Assembly: GCF_003315035.1 (NCBI RefSeq)
Contig: NZ_QNRE01000004.1
Location: forward strand, 543,795-607,794
Source: Nocardia puris
GTDB taxonomy: Bacteria > Actinomycetota > Actinomycetes > Mycobacteriales > Mycobacteriaceae
Reading direction: 5' to 3'
DNA length: 64,000 nucleotides
How positions within the stretch are numbered: the stretch's first letter is position 1; every line of letters begins with the position of its first letter. Position numbers and translations under genes: made by a program. The notes beneath the pieces were generated by a model that was given only the letters and a program-made list of their open reading frames with translations, searched no databases and was not told where the DNA came from. This document shows positions 44,702 through 55,613 of the stretch, in pieces.

Positions 44702-45184
44702 GTGCGCACCTCGTTTCCGACTTCCGTCTCAGCGGCCGACATCGACGCCGCTGCGCAGGACTACATCCAGCGCGGGTGGACGGTCGCCGAAACGGCCAAC
44801 GGGATCTGCCTGATCACCGATGAGGACGTGTCCGGCATCGAGGTCAGCGGCGAGCTCGCGGGTGAGGTCCGGCGCTTCCTGCGCGCGAACAACCTGTCCG
44901 GCCCGGTGATCGAGTTCCCCGGCGCCGACCGTCGCGAGATCCACCTGGTGACCGGTCTGCGCAAGGCCGCGATGGCGCTCGAGGCGCTGCGCGAGGCCGG
45001 CGCGGTCGTGCACACCGACGGCGCGGGCATCCCGCTGCCGCCGAGCAAGATGTCGGCCGGTGCGGCCTGCTGGGGCGTCGCCCCGCACGAGGCCCGCTGG
45101 ATCCCGCCGGTGGTGGCCCTGGCCGCGGCCGTGCGCTCGGCGGTCTCGCGCCGTCGCCCCCAGCTCACCAGCGTCGCCTGCTGA
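44702..45184 (+). CDS. conserved actinobacterial protein of unknown function
   Basis: This 160-residue soluble protein starts at GTG 44702, 6 nt after GGAG; an ATG 12 nt upstream has no usable spacing. It contains GWTVAETANGICLITDEDV and a later AGAVVHTDGAGIPLPPS, and ends with a hydrophobic helix. A faint resemblance to half of a primase-polymerase fold was noticed but not relied upon. The gene has its own terminator. Confidence 0.7.
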   Translation: MRTSFPTSVSAADIDAAAQDYIQRGWTVAETANGICLITDEDVSGIEVSGELAGEVRRFLRANNLSGPVIEFPGADRREIHLVTGLRKAAMALEALREAGAVVHTDGAGIPLPPSKMSAGAACWGVAPHEARWIPPVVALAAAVRSAVSRRRPQLTSVAC

Positions 45185-45233
45185 GGCGAGCCGCCCTGTA
45201 GCGACAGGGACGGCCCGCACTACCGGCCCTGAG

Positions 45234-45264
45234 AGACCGGCATCCGATTCCCGGATGCCGGTCT
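45234..45264 (+). terminator. rho-independent-type terminator
   Basis: AGACCGGCATCCG and CGGATGCCGGTCT form a perfect 13-bp stem with a short loop, 49 bp past the stop of the gene at 44702. Confidence 0.8.
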
Positions 45265-45288
45265 TCGCCGTTTCCGGAGGACGGACGA

Positions 45289-45318
45289 GGAGCCCCGCCG
45301 GTCTCCCGGCGGGGCTCC
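45289..45318 (-). terminator. hairpin terminator of the secreted glycine-zipper gene
   Basis: GGAGCCCCGCCG and CGGCGGGGCTCC pair around a 6-nt loop, 49 bp past the stop of the minus-strand gene at 45368. Confidence 0.7.
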
Positions 45319-45367
45319 CAGTCCTCGCCGAAGCGAGCGAATTCAGTTGTGGAGACCGTCGATCCGC

Positions 45368-46075
45368 TTACTTGGCGGGCGGGGTGAACGGCTGGTTGAT
45401 CGTCGTGAAGTACTGGATGGCCGCGCCGATCGCGACGGGACCCGTCACGAAGATCTGACCGGCGATGGTGCCCAGCGCGCCGACCGCCGCCGCGCCCGCG
45501 ACGCAGCCCAGCAGCGCGCCGCCGATGAACGGGCCGAACAGGCCGACGATGGTGCCGCCGATGGCCGCCGCGCCCACGGCGCCGCCGGCCAGGCAGCCCA
45601 CGGCCGCGCCACCGAGGCCGCCGACCAGGGTGCCGATGGTGGCGCCCATGGCGATGGTGCTGGTCATGCGGTTCCAGGCGGCCTGCTCGCGCTCGTATTC
45701 GGTCTTCCAGGGCGCCTGGTTCTCGTACGGCAGGGCGACCGGCTTGTAGACCGCCTTGTCCGGGGCGACCTGCGGGGTCAGGGTGGCGTTGCGGCCGGAG
45801 ATCTCGGCGGCGATCGGGAACTCGAACTCGTCGATGCGCAGCTTCAGCGGGGTGCCGGCGACGGTGGTGCCGTCGGCGGCTTTGATCTTCAGCTCGTCGT
45901 CCTCGACGACGAGCGAGCCCACGTCGGTGGAGATGAGCGCCGAGGTCTCGGTCTGCTCGGCGGTGAAGTTGATGACGCCGTCGTGCTCGGCGGGGGCCGC
46001 GTTGACGGCGCCCGCGGTGACGCCGAGAGCGGCGATCAGCAGGGCCGAGGTGGCGGCGAATTTCCTCATCAGCAT
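45368..46075 (-). CDS. secreted glycine-zipper protein, DUF8020-like
   Basis: This 235-residue protein starts with a signal peptide (hydrophobic run ending at VNAAPAEHDG, about residue 25). A middle beta-rich domain of about 100 residues follows, then a long Gly/Ala-rich hydrophobic region with repeated GxxxG (GTLVGGLGGAAVGCLAG, GPFIGGALLGCVAG). The pattern is common in Nocardia secreted proteins, and the glycine zippers suggest membrane insertion or self-assembly. ATG 46075 has GAGG 8 nt upstream. Role unknown. Confidence 0.75.
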   Translation of the reverse strand: MLMRKFAATSALLIAALGVTAGAVNAAPAEHDGVINFTAEQTETSALISTDVGSLVVEDDELKIKAADGTTVAGTPLKLRIDEFEFPIAAEISGRNATLTPQVAPDKAVYKPVALPYENQAPWKTEYEREQAAWNRMTSTIAMGATIGTLVGGLGGAAVGCLAGGAVGAAAIGGTIVGLFGPFIGGALLGCVAGAAAVGALGTIAGQIFVTGPVAIGAAIQYFTTINQPFTPPAK

Positions 46076-47383
<1,308 letters not shown>

Positions 47384-47391
47384 AGCCGGGC

Positions 47392-49017
47392 TCAGCCCCA
47401 GACGATCGTGGTGTACTTCGCCAGCGCGGCGAACAGCGCCACCACGGTCGCCACGATCACCGCGATGGCCGGGCCACGGGTGGGCGTGCGGCCCTGCGCG
47501 TCGGCCAGGCGCAACGGCATCCATCGCAGCAGCGCCGCGAACGCGACCAGCGCCAGCGGCACGAAGTAGCGCCCCTGCACACCGTCGATGATGTAGAAGC
47601 CGATCGGCGTGAACGACATGTACAGCGTCACATAGATCATCGCCACGCTCGCGGCGACGGTCAGCGCGACGACCAGCGTGCGGCGGAAGGTCGCGGTGTC
47701 CGGGTTCATCCGGTCGGCGACGCCCAGGCTCACCGCGAACGCGAACAGGCAGCACAGGATGGTCACGGCGGGGACGTCGATGTAGGCGAACCCGAGTTCG
47801 CCGAAGAACTGGGTGAACCAGCGCTGGTCGCGATAGATGATGCTGTCGCCGAACACGCGCACGAATCCGACCGGATCGCCGAGGATTTCGCCGAGCTGCT
47901 CGTCGGGCTTCACCGTGTACCACTGGTGCCGGGGGCGCATCAGGCTCATACCGTCGCCGGTGGGCGCGGCGATCTTCATCCACACCGCGAACGCCAGCGC
48001 GCCCACCGCCGCGAACGCCCACGGGACGAATCGCCAGACGCGGCCCGCGCGCTCGCCGAAGAACGCGAAGCGGTCGACGGGCACGACCACCACCAGCATC
48101 GCCAGCAGCACGTAGGTCGGTTTGCTCAGCGGCAGCAGCAGCGTGGCGCCCAGCAGCGCCACGGTCTCCGCGCGGTTGAGTGCGTTGCCCAGGAACACCG
48201 CCTTGACCAGCAGCGCCGACACCATGATCGCCAGCGCGTTGGTGAGCGTGTCGGCCGTGACGGTGCCCGCCTGGAACACCGCGATCGGCAGCACCGCCAC
48301 CGTGAACGCCAGCCACTGCACCCGGTGCGCGCGCAGCGCGTAGAGGCCGAAGCCCACCACCAGCAGGTAGGCCAGCAGCCCGGCCAGGCGGGTGAGCAGC
48401 ACGAGCCCGCCCACATCCGCGCCGGTCACCTCGGCGATCTTGATGCCGATGGCGGCGGGCACGTACGGGACGGCGGAGTAGGCGGCGGTATTGGTGAACC
48501 AGATCGGCCGCATCGGGGTGTCCAGGCTCGCCGACTCCAGCCGGTCGTAGGCGCCGGGATCGGCCACCATGCGGCCGGGTTCGGCCGGATTGTCCTGGTA
48601 GTCGCGGAACGCGTAGCCCATCAGCTCGTCGACGCTCGCGGGCACCTCGCCGCCGTAGGCGACGCCGCGATCGTCCTCGATCTCCTGCGGCAGGAAACCG
48701 CCCTGGGACACCTGGTAGGCGCGCCCGAACTGGGTGATCTCGTCGTGGCCCCAGAACGGCGGGGTGTACACGGCGAACAGCGCGCCGAAGACGGCGGCGA
48801 TCACCGCGAACGCCACGGTGGCCGCGCCGAAGCGCTCGACCACGCCGCCCGCGACGCCGCGCACCTTGGCCGCCGCGGTCGGCGAGTCCTGCTGCGGCGC
48901 GGCGGTTTCGGACTCGGCGCGAGCCGGCGCGGGATCGTCCACGCGCGCCGAACCGTTGCCTGCGGCCGGATGCTCGGGGTCGTCCACGGTGGTACCGCGC
49001 TCGGCCGAGGCCGTCAC
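47392..49017 (-). CDS. DUF2142 multi-spanning membrane protein, candidate GT-C transferase
   Basis: This 541-residue protein has a Pro/Ala-rich cytosolic N-terminus (about 60 residues) and about eleven membrane helices. An extracellular loop after the first helix reads YTPPFWGHDEITQFGRAY, where the Asp-Glu pair is in the position of the catalytic acid of GT-C glycosyltransferases. The ending helices surround GRYFVPLALVAFAALLRW. DUF2142 proteins are predicted membrane glycosyltransferases, without a proven reaction for this one. Its GTG overlaps the stop of the GT2 gene by 4 nt, so the two are coupled. Confidence 0.85.
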   Translation of the reverse strand: MTASAERGTTVDDPEHPAAGNGSARVDDPAPARAESETAAPQQDSPTAAAKVRGVAGGVVERFGAATVAFAVIAAVFGALFAVYTPPFWGHDEITQFGRAYQVSQGGFLPQEIEDDRGVAYGGEVPASVDELMGYAFRDYQDNPAEPGRMVADPGAYDRLESASLDTPMRPIWFTNTAAYSAVPYVPAAIGIKIAEVTGADVGGLVLLTRLAGLLAYLLVVGFGLYALRAHRVQWLAFTVAVLPIAVFQAGTVTADTLTNALAIMVSALLVKAVFLGNALNRAETVALLGATLLLPLSKPTYVLLAMLVVVVPVDRFAFFGERAGRVWRFVPWAFAAVGALAFAVWMKIAAPTGDGMSLMRPRHQWYTVKPDEQLGEILGDPVGFVRVFGDSIIYRDQRWFTQFFGELGFAYIDVPAVTILCCLFAFAVSLGVADRMNPDTATFRRTLVVALTVAASVAMIYVTLYMSFTPIGFYIIDGVQGRYFVPLALVAFAALLRWMPLRLADAQGRTPTRGPAIAVIVATVVALFAALAKYTTIVWG

Positions 49018-50000
49018 CGCGCGTCCCCGGCCGCGTCACCGCCACGCGGGTCGTCCGCGCCGACCGCCGCGTAGCGCAGGTAGATCAGCCGGGCCGCCTC
49101 GTGGCGGGAACGGCGGATGCCGTCCAGGATCAGGCCCGCCGTCCAGGCCAGGCTGCCCAGCAGCAGCAGGGTGAAGCCGAGGAACAGGGTGGGGAAGCGC
49201 GGCACCTCGCCGGTGCGGGTGAACTCGATGACGATCGGGATGGTCAGCACGATCGACACCAGCCAGCTCAGCGTGCCGAACAGGCCGTAGAACGCGACCG
49301 GGCGCTCGTGGCGGGCCAGGCCGATGATCAGCGCCAGGATCTTGAAACCGTCGTGGTAGGTGCGCAGTTTGGATTCGCTGCCCGCCGGGCGATCGCGGAA
49401 CCCGACCGGCACCGCGGTCTGGGGCACCCGCAGGTGCAGCGAGTGGACCGTCAGCTCGGTCTCGATCTCGAATTCGCGCGACACCGCGGGGAAGCTCTTC
49501 ACGAACCGGCGCGAGAACACGCGGAAGCCGCTCAGCATGTCTTCGACGTTCTCGCCGAACACCTTGCCGACCACGCCGTTGAGCACCTTGTTGCCGGTCT
49601 CGTGCCCCGCGCGGTAGGCCGAGCCGCTCTCCTGGTCCTGCTTGCGCACGCCGAGCACGTGGTCGTACGGGCCGTCGAGCAGCGTCTTGATCATCAGCGG
49701 CGCGGCCGACGCCTCGTAGGTGTCGTCGCCGTCGATCATCAGGTACACGTCGGCCTCGATGTCGGCGAACGCGCGCCGCACCACATTGCCCTTGCCCTTG
49801 GTGTGCTCGTGACGCACGACCGCACCCGCCGCGCGCGCCAGCTCGGCGGTCCGGTCGGTGCTCAGATTGTCGTAGACATAGACGACGATGCCCGGCACGG
49901 CGGCCTGCAGGTCGGCGACGACCTTGGCGACCGAGGCCTCTTCGTTGTGGCACGGGACCACGGCGGCAATGCGAAGCTCGGTGGAATCCACCCGGGTCAT
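49014..50000 (-). CDS. GT2 glycosyltransferase with membrane tail (GtrB/PpgS-like)
   Basis: This 328-residue protein has a GT-A catalytic domain (about 1-225) with VVPCHNEEASVAKVV, DNLSTDRTAELA and the metal-binding Asp in LMIDGDDTYEA. SEFEIETELTVHS follows, and the C-terminal two hydrophobic segments (YGLFGTLSWLVSIVLTIPIV and FLGFTLLLLGSLAWTAGLIL) place it on the membrane. This is the layout of enzymes that load a sugar onto polyprenyl phosphate. ATG 50000 has AGGA only 1 nt away; GTG 49991 is a good alternative. It is coupled to the DUF2142 gene and divergent from a GtrA gene. Confidence 0.88.
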   Translation of the reverse strand: MTRVDSTELRIAAVVPCHNEEASVAKVVADLQAAVPGIVVYVYDNLSTDRTAELARAAGAVVRHEHTKGKGNVVRRAFADIEADVYLMIDGDDTYEASAAPLMIKTLLDGPYDHVLGVRKQDQESGSAYRAGHETGNKVLNGVVGKVFGENVEDMLSGFRVFSRRFVKSFPAVSREFEIETELTVHSLHLRVPQTAVPVGFRDRPAGSESKLRTYHDGFKILALIIGLARHERPVAFYGLFGTLSWLVSIVLTIPIVIEFTRTGEVPRFPTLFLGFTLLLLGSLAWTAGLILDGIRRSRHEAARLIYLRYAAVGADDPRGGDAAGDAR

Positions 50001-50088
50001 TCCTCGAAGTCGGCGGTGAAGGGGAACACCGGGGAGGGTACATGGCGGTACCGGTCGCGCGCTCACCCGTGCCCGCGCCACGCTGGGG

Positions 50089-50102
50089 TACCGTCGCCCA
50101 GG
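50089..50102 (+). promoter_or_regulatory. leaderless promoter of the second gtrA
   Basis: TACCGT (50089-50094) is 7 nt before GTG 50102. The divergent GT2 gene starts about 100 bp away. Confidence 0.6.
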
Positions 50103-50749
50103 TGTCCCACCCCGAGCAGTCCGCCGCGGCGCCCGAGCGCGTCCCCGAAACCGGGCGGGCCGATCCTCTCGTGAACGGCGCGCCCGTCGCGCCGCGTTCG
50201 ACAGCTGCCCCCCGTACCGAGCCGGGGTCCGCCGAGCCGGGGTCGGACGAGCCGGTCGTCTCCGGTGCCTCGAATGCCGTCGCCGCGAAACAGCCCCTGC
50301 TTCCACGGCTGATCGCGGGACTGCGCAAAGCCGCGGCGTTCCTCGTGGTCGGCGCGATCGGGTTCCTGGTCGACGCGGGCACCTACAACGTGCTCGTGTT
50401 CTGGGGCGGCGAAGGGCCGATGCACGCCGCGCCGCTGCCGGCCAAGATCATCGCGATCGGCGTGGCGACCGTGGTGACCTACTTCGGCAACAAATGGTGG
50501 ACCTACGGGCAGCAGCAGACCGACAACCCGGGCCGCGAATACCTGCTCTACGTCTTGATCAACGTCGTCGCCATCGGCCTGCAACTGGGCTGTCTCGGAT
50601 TTTCCCGGTACGTGCTCGGTCTGTCGAGCCCGCTGGCCGACAACATCTCCGGCACGCTCATCGGGCAGATCGTCGCGGTCGTCTTCCGGTTCTGGGCCTA
50701 CGACAAGTTCGTCTTCACCGGCAAATCGGCAAATGAACAGCAACAATAG
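50102..50749 (+). CDS. GtrA-family membrane protein
   Basis: This 215-residue protein has a disordered Pro/Glu-rich N-terminus of about 75 residues, then four membrane segments with the GtrA motifs FLVVGAIGFLVDAGTYN and TYFGNKWWTYG. GtrA proteins are candidate flippases for polyprenyl-linked sugars. It is divergent from the GT2 gene and upstream of glfT2 by 145 bp. GTG 50102 is set by its -10 box; ATG 50042 would include the promoter. Confidence 0.9.
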   Translation: MSHPEQSAAAPERVPETGRADPLVNGAPVAPRSTAAPRTEPGSAEPGSDEPVVSGASNAVAAKQPLLPRLIAGLRKAAAFLVVGAIGFLVDAGTYNVLVFWGGEGPMHAAPLPAKIIAIGVATVVTYFGNKWWTYGQQQTDNPGREYLLYVLINVVAIGLQLGCLGFSRYVLGLSSPLADNISGTLIGQIVAVVFRFWAYDKFVFTGKSANEQQQ

Positions 50750-50894
50750 TGAGGGCGATACCCCAGGTTCCTGGGCGGGCGCGCCGCCATAGCGGTTGAT
50801 ATCCTCGCTCCCGCCGCGCACGGTGGCCAGGGGCGCGTCCGCCCCGTCCGCCCGCTCGCCCCGTCGGCAAAGAAAATGAGGATTTCGAGGACTT

Positions 50895-52793
50895 ATGGAG
50901 CAGTCGGCTACCAAGGCCGTTACCGAAACGAACGGCCGCGCGACCGTCGTCGCGCCGGCCTCGCTACGCGCCGACCATCGGGCCCCGGACCGTCTGGTCC
51001 TGCAGCGCGGCATCTTCACCGGCCCCTCGCCCCGGGTCAGCGACGAGCTCTACGCCGTGGTCAAGGGCCGTTCCACCCGTGAGCGGCAGGCGCTGCGCCT
51101 GGAAAAAGGCGCCACCGCGCACACCAACACCTACTTCGGCCGCTTCGCCGCCAGCTACTGGCAGCGCTGGACCACCGTCACCGAGGTGCGCGCCACGGTC
51201 ACCCTCGAGGTGAAGGGCCTGGCCCGCGCCCGCCTGGTGGCCTCCGATATCGCGGGCCACCGCCGCATCATCGACTCCACCACCGTGAATTCCAGCGGCC
51301 CGATCACGCTGACCGCGCCGCTGGACCAGTACGTCGACGGCGGCGCGCTGTGGCTGGAGTTCGACGCCGCGGGCGGCGAACTCGGCCTCACCGATCTGGC
51401 CTGGACCGCCGTCGCCCCCGAGCGGGTGCGCCCCGTGGCCATCGCCATCTGCACCTTCAACCGCGCCGCCGACTGCGCCGAGACGGTCGCCGCGCTGGCC
51501 TCCGATCCCACCGTGCTCGGCGCCATCGACGCGGTCTACGTGGTGGACCAGGGCACCGACCTGGTGCAGGACCGGCCCCGCTTCCAGGAAGTGCTGCCGG
51601 TTTTCGGCGACAAGCTGCGCTACATCCGCCAGCCGAATCTGGGTGGCGCCGGCGGCTTCACGCGCGGGCTCTACGAGGTGTCTGCGGTGAACGAGCACGC
51701 CGACGTCATCCTCATGGACGACGACATCCTGTGCGAGCCGGAAACGGTGCTGCGGCTCAACGCGTTCGCCAACCTCACGGTGGAACCGACGCTGGTCGGC
51801 GCGCAGATGCTGTTCCTGCTCAACCCCGACTACCTCAACGTCGGCGCCGAAGAGGTGCACCTGCACGAGCTGCGGCACGGGCAGAAGGTGCCCAAGGCGC
51901 TGCGCAACACCAGCATGCTCAAGAAGAACCAGGAGCGCCGCGTCGACGCCGGCTACAACGCCTGGTGGACCTGCCTCATCCCGGCCGAGGTGGTCGCGCG
52001 GATCGGCCTGCCGATCCCGATCTTCTTCCAGTGGGACGACGTGGAGTACGGCATTCGCGCCCGCGAGCACGGTTTCGTGACGGTGACGCTGCCCAACGCG
52101 GCGGTGTGGCACGCCGACTTCTACTGGAAGGACTACGACGACTGGGCGCGCTACTTCAGCACGCGCAACTCGCTGGTGGTCGGCTCGCTGCACACCGATC
52201 TGGACGGCAAGAAGATCACCCGTCAGCTGTTCCGCAATATCGCCGAGCAGCTGGTCGGCATGCAGTACGGCCTGGTGCACACCACCCTGCAAGGCATCGA
52301 GGATTTCCTCGAGGGCCCGAAGGTGTTGCGCGACGGCGGTATCGAGGCGCTGGCGGCCGCGCGCACCAGCCGCAACGACTACCCCGAGACCATCAAGCAT
52401 CCGGCCGCCACACCGCCGGTGCCCTCGGGTGAGATCCAGATCCGCCGCGCGGGCGGCGAGCCGAGCCGCGTCACGATGGTGCTGGTCAAGCGGGCCATCA
52501 ACCAGTGGTTCGGCCGCACCCAGCACGGTCTGATCGGCGTCACCCGCGAGGACGCGCACTGGTGGCACGTCTCGCTGTTCGACCACGTGGTCGTCACCGA
52601 CGCCTCCCAGTCGGGCGTGCGCGTCCGGCAGCGCGACAAGGCCCGCGCCCGCCAACTCCTGCGCCGCACGATCCGCGTCCTGCGCCGCCTGCGCCGCGAA
52701 CTGCCCACCGTGCAGGAGCAGTACCGGGCTGCCATGCCCGAGCTCACCAGCCGAGAGAACTGGGAGCGCTTGTACGGAATCGACTCGAAGTAG
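50895..52793 (+). CDS. glfT2: galactofuranosyltransferase GlfT2
   Basis: This 632-residue GT2-type polymerase adds alternating beta-(1->5) and beta-(1->6) galactofuranose to the growing galactan on decaprenyl-linked primer, from UDP-Galf. The metal-binding motif is Asp275-Asp276-Asp277 in ILMDDDILC. The second catalytic region is WDDVEYGIRAREHG, with the His in VWHADFYWKD; the N-terminal beta-barrel domain spans about 30-170. ATG 50895 is preceded by GAGGACTT. M. tuberculosis glfT2 is beside glf, but here the gene sits by the GtrA/GT2 genes. A 15-bp-stem terminator follows. Confidence 0.96.
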   Translation: MEQSATKAVTETNGRATVVAPASLRADHRAPDRLVLQRGIFTGPSPRVSDELYAVVKGRSTRERQALRLEKGATAHTNTYFGRFAASYWQRWTTVTEVRATVTLEVKGLARARLVASDIAGHRRIIDSTTVNSSGPITLTAPLDQYVDGGALWLEFDAAGGELGLTDLAWTAVAPERVRPVAIAICTFNRAADCAETVAALASDPTVLGAIDAVYVVDQGTDLVQDRPRFQEVLPVFGDKLRYIRQPNLGGAGGFTRGLYEVSAVNEHADVILMDDDILCEPETVLRLNAFANLTVEPTLVGAQMLFLLNPDYLNVGAEEVHLHELRHGQKVPKALRNTSMLKKNQERRVDAGYNAWWTCLIPAEVVARIGLPIPIFFQWDDVEYGIRAREHGFVTVTLPNAAVWHADFYWKDYDDWARYFSTRNSLVVGSLHTDLDGKKITRQLFRNIAEQLVGMQYGLVHTTLQGIEDFLEGPKVLRDGGIEALAAARTSRNDYPETIKHPAATPPVPSGEIQIRRAGGEPSRVTMVLVKRAINQWFGRTQHGLIGVTREDAHWWHVSLFDHVVVTDASQSGVRVRQRDKARARQLLRRTIRVLRRLRRELPTVQEQYRAAMPELTSRENWERLYGIDSK

Positions 52794-52802
52794 TCGAAAA
52801 GC

Positions 52803-52837
52803 GATGCCCCGGAACACCTTTCGTGTTCCGGGGCATC
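52803..52837. terminator. bidirectional terminator between glfT2 and the SDR gene
   Basis: GATGCCCCGGAACAC and GTGTTCCGGGGCATC form a perfect 15-bp stem with a 5-nt loop, between convergent genes. Confidence 0.87.
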
Positions 52838-52844
52838 GTGCTCA

Positions 52845-53690
<846 letters not shown>

Positions 53691-53765
53691 GGACGTGCTC
53701 CTTCGTCTGCGTGGCCGGACGGGTCACCGCCCGGAGGGCGCGCGGGCGAGCCCGCTGTACCCACA

Positions 53766-53812
53766 ACTGTGCACAGTAGGCGCAGGGTCCGTCCATATGC
53801 AATGAGTTGCAT
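53766..53812 (-). promoter_or_regulatory. promoter with two palindromic operators, SDR gene
   Basis: On the minus strand TTGCAT (-35) and TACTGT (-10) are separated by 18 nt. ATGCAA-TGAG-TTGCAT (53797-53812) covers the -35 box, and the perfect palindrome ACTGTGCACAGT (53766-53777) covers the -10 box. Regulator binding here would block transcription. Confidence 0.65.
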
Positions 53813-53814
53813 AA

Positions 53815-53842
53815 TGGTGGGCGGGACGAATCCCGCCCACCA
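53815..53842 (-). terminator. rsgA terminator
   Basis: TGGTGGGCGGGA and TCCCGCCCACCA form a perfect 12-bp stem with a 4-nt loop, only 4 bp past the rsgA stop. Confidence 0.82.
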
Positions 53843-53846
53843 TTGG

Positions 53847-54893
53847 TCAGCGTCTCCCGCCGCGCTCCCGGTACATGCGCCGCTGGTGCTTGGCGATGTC
53901 CTTCCATACCTGTTCGCGCTCGGCCTGCAACCGCTTGTCGGTGCGGGCCCGCATCCATTCGTTCTCGCGGGCCAGCTTGCGGTAGCTCTCGAGCCGGCGC
54001 TCGGTCAGCGCGCCGCTCTCGATCGCCGCACGTACCGCGCACCCGGGTTCGCCGTTGTGCGCGCAATCGTGGAATCGGCAAGCGGCCGCGAGGGATTCGA
54101 TATCGCTGAACGTCTTCTCGATCCCGTCGGCGGCGTCCCAGAGCCCGATCCCGCGCAGTCCCGGCGTGTCGATGAGGGTGCCGCCGCCGGGCAGCGGGCG
54201 CAGCTCCCGGTGCACGGTGGTGTGGCGGCCCTTCTTGTCGACCGAGCGAACGGCGTTGGTGGCGAACACATCCGCGCCGAGCAGCGCGTTGGCGAGGGTC
54301 GATTTGCCCGCGCCGGACGGGCCGATCAGCGCGACGGTGCCGTCGAGCACGGCCGCGAGCACGTCGAGGCCGTGGCCGCCGGTCGCGCTGACCGCCAGCA
54401 CGGTGGCGCCGGGCGCGATCGCGCGCACCTCGTCGAGCGGAATATCCTGCGCCGCATCGGCTTTGGTGAGCACGACGACGGGTTGCGCACCGCTTTCCCA
54501 GGCCAGGGCGAGCATGCGCTCGATCCGGCCCAGGTCCACGTCGCCGTCGGCGGCGGTGCAGATGAGCACCGTGTCGACGTTGGCGGCGAGCACCTGGCCC
54601 TCCGAGCGCCGCGACGCGGTGGAGCGCACGATCGCCGACCGGCGCGGCAGCACCGCGCGGACGGTCAGGCGCGCGTCCACGCCCACCCAGTCGCCGGTGC
54701 ACAGCCCGCTGGGCTCGGCGTCGGGACGCGGACAGGTGGCGCGCGCGGGCCCGTCGGGCGTCACCACATCGCATTCGCTGCGATCCATGCGCACCACGCG
54801 CGCGGGCACACAGCCCTCGTCGAGGTGCGGCGCGTACTGATTGGCTACGGCTTCGGTCCAGCCGTAAGGGACGAGCAGGTCGTAGTCGACCAT
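53847..54893 (-). CDS. rsgA: ribosome small-subunit-dependent GTPase RsgA
   Basis: This 348-residue GTPase helps mature 30S ribosomal subunits. The order of GTPase motifs is circularly permuted: TKAD (G4) precedes GPSGAGKST (G1) and DTPGLRG (G3), typical of RsgA. An OB-fold domain occupies about the first 100 residues, and the Cys/His zinc knuckle near the end reads CRFHDCAHNGEPGC. ATG 54893 follows AAGGACT. The gene is not linked to the neighbouring cell-wall genes. Confidence 0.94.
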   Translation of the reverse strand: MVDYDLLVPYGWTEAVANQYAPHLDEGCVPARVVRMDRSECDVVTPDGPARATCPRPDAEPSGLCTGDWVGVDARLTVRAVLPRRSAIVRSTASRRSEGQVLAANVDTVLICTAADGDVDLGRIERMLALAWESGAQPVVVLTKADAAQDIPLDEVRAIAPGATVLAVSATGGHGLDVLAAVLDGTVALIGPSGAGKSTLANALLGADVFATNAVRSVDKKGRHTTVHRELRPLPGGGTLIDTPGLRGIGLWDAADGIEKTFSDIESLAAACRFHDCAHNGEPGCAVRAAIESGALTERRLESYRKLARENEWMRARTDKRLQAEREQVWKDIAKHQRRMYRERGGRR

Positions 54894-55112
54894 GATGGGG
54901 GAGTCCTTCGTTGGGCGCGGAGCCCGGAAGAAGGGCTCAGCGCGAGGAGAGGGAGGCGGAATCCGGTGCGGCGGCACGCGACAGCGCGGCGCACGCGGGC
55001 ACGACAACGGCAACGTACGTCGTCACGATCCACCTCCCTCTCGACTCGGCCCGGCTCACGCCGGGATGCCCCACACGCTGCCAGACCAGCCCTGGCGCGG
55101 CAACCTGTTTTC

Positions 55113-55556
55113 CTACAGGGCGACCGCTACGCCAGCGGCGAGCACGAGGATCACCGCGAGCACGGCCCACGCGACATACATGACCACCACACCGGGCGTG
55201 GGCTGGGGCTCGGGGCCGAGGGCGCCGTTCAGCCAGACCTGCGCGGGTGCGCGGTAGTACACCCGGGTCGTGTGTCCCTCGATGACCGGGACGTAGGCGA
55301 CGGCATTGCCGTACTCCATACCCAGCTGGCTCATGCCCGCGATCACCTGGTGCTGCCCCGCGGGCCCCGGCACCGCGTTCGTGCCCCACCGGGCCTGCGG
55401 CAGCGGATAGCCGTTCACGCGCAGCACGGGTTTGATGCCGATCTGCAGTGCCATCCTGGTCATCTCGACCGTCAGGCCCGTCGGCCCCGGCTCGAAGCGG
55501 AATTCGGGTGTCCCCGAGGGCATCTGCGCACGATTCACCCTGCCGGGATCGGTCAC
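55113..55556 (-). CDS. small membrane-anchored hypothetical protein
   Basis: This 147-residue protein has a soluble N-terminal part of about 115 residues and one C-terminal membrane helix (VMYVAWAVLAVILVLAAGVAVAL). GTG 55556 follows AGGAGGTGCC closely; the ORF may open earlier. No family was recognised, but the segment YYRAPAQVWLNGALGPEPQPTPG suggests a conserved actinobacterial protein. It is 57 bp upstream of the glfT1 stop, in the same direction as the exporter genes. Confidence 0.7.
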   Translation of the reverse strand: MTDPGRVNRAQMPSGTPEFRFEPGPTGLTVEMTRMALQIGIKPVLRVNGYPLPQARWGTNAVPGPAGQHQVIAGMSQLGMEYGNAVAYVPVIEGHTTRVYYRAPAQVWLNGALGPEPQPTPGVVVMYVAWAVLAVILVLAAGVAVAL

Positions 55557-55613
55557 GGCACCTCCTCTTGCTCGGCGCACGAGTGTACCGGCGCCACGCC
55601 GACCGGGCCCGGC

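Noticed and set aside
44702..45184. Assignment of this protein as a DNA primase/polymerase
   Set aside because: Only a faint resemblance in short segments was seen, and the metal-binding residues of a primase could not be located.
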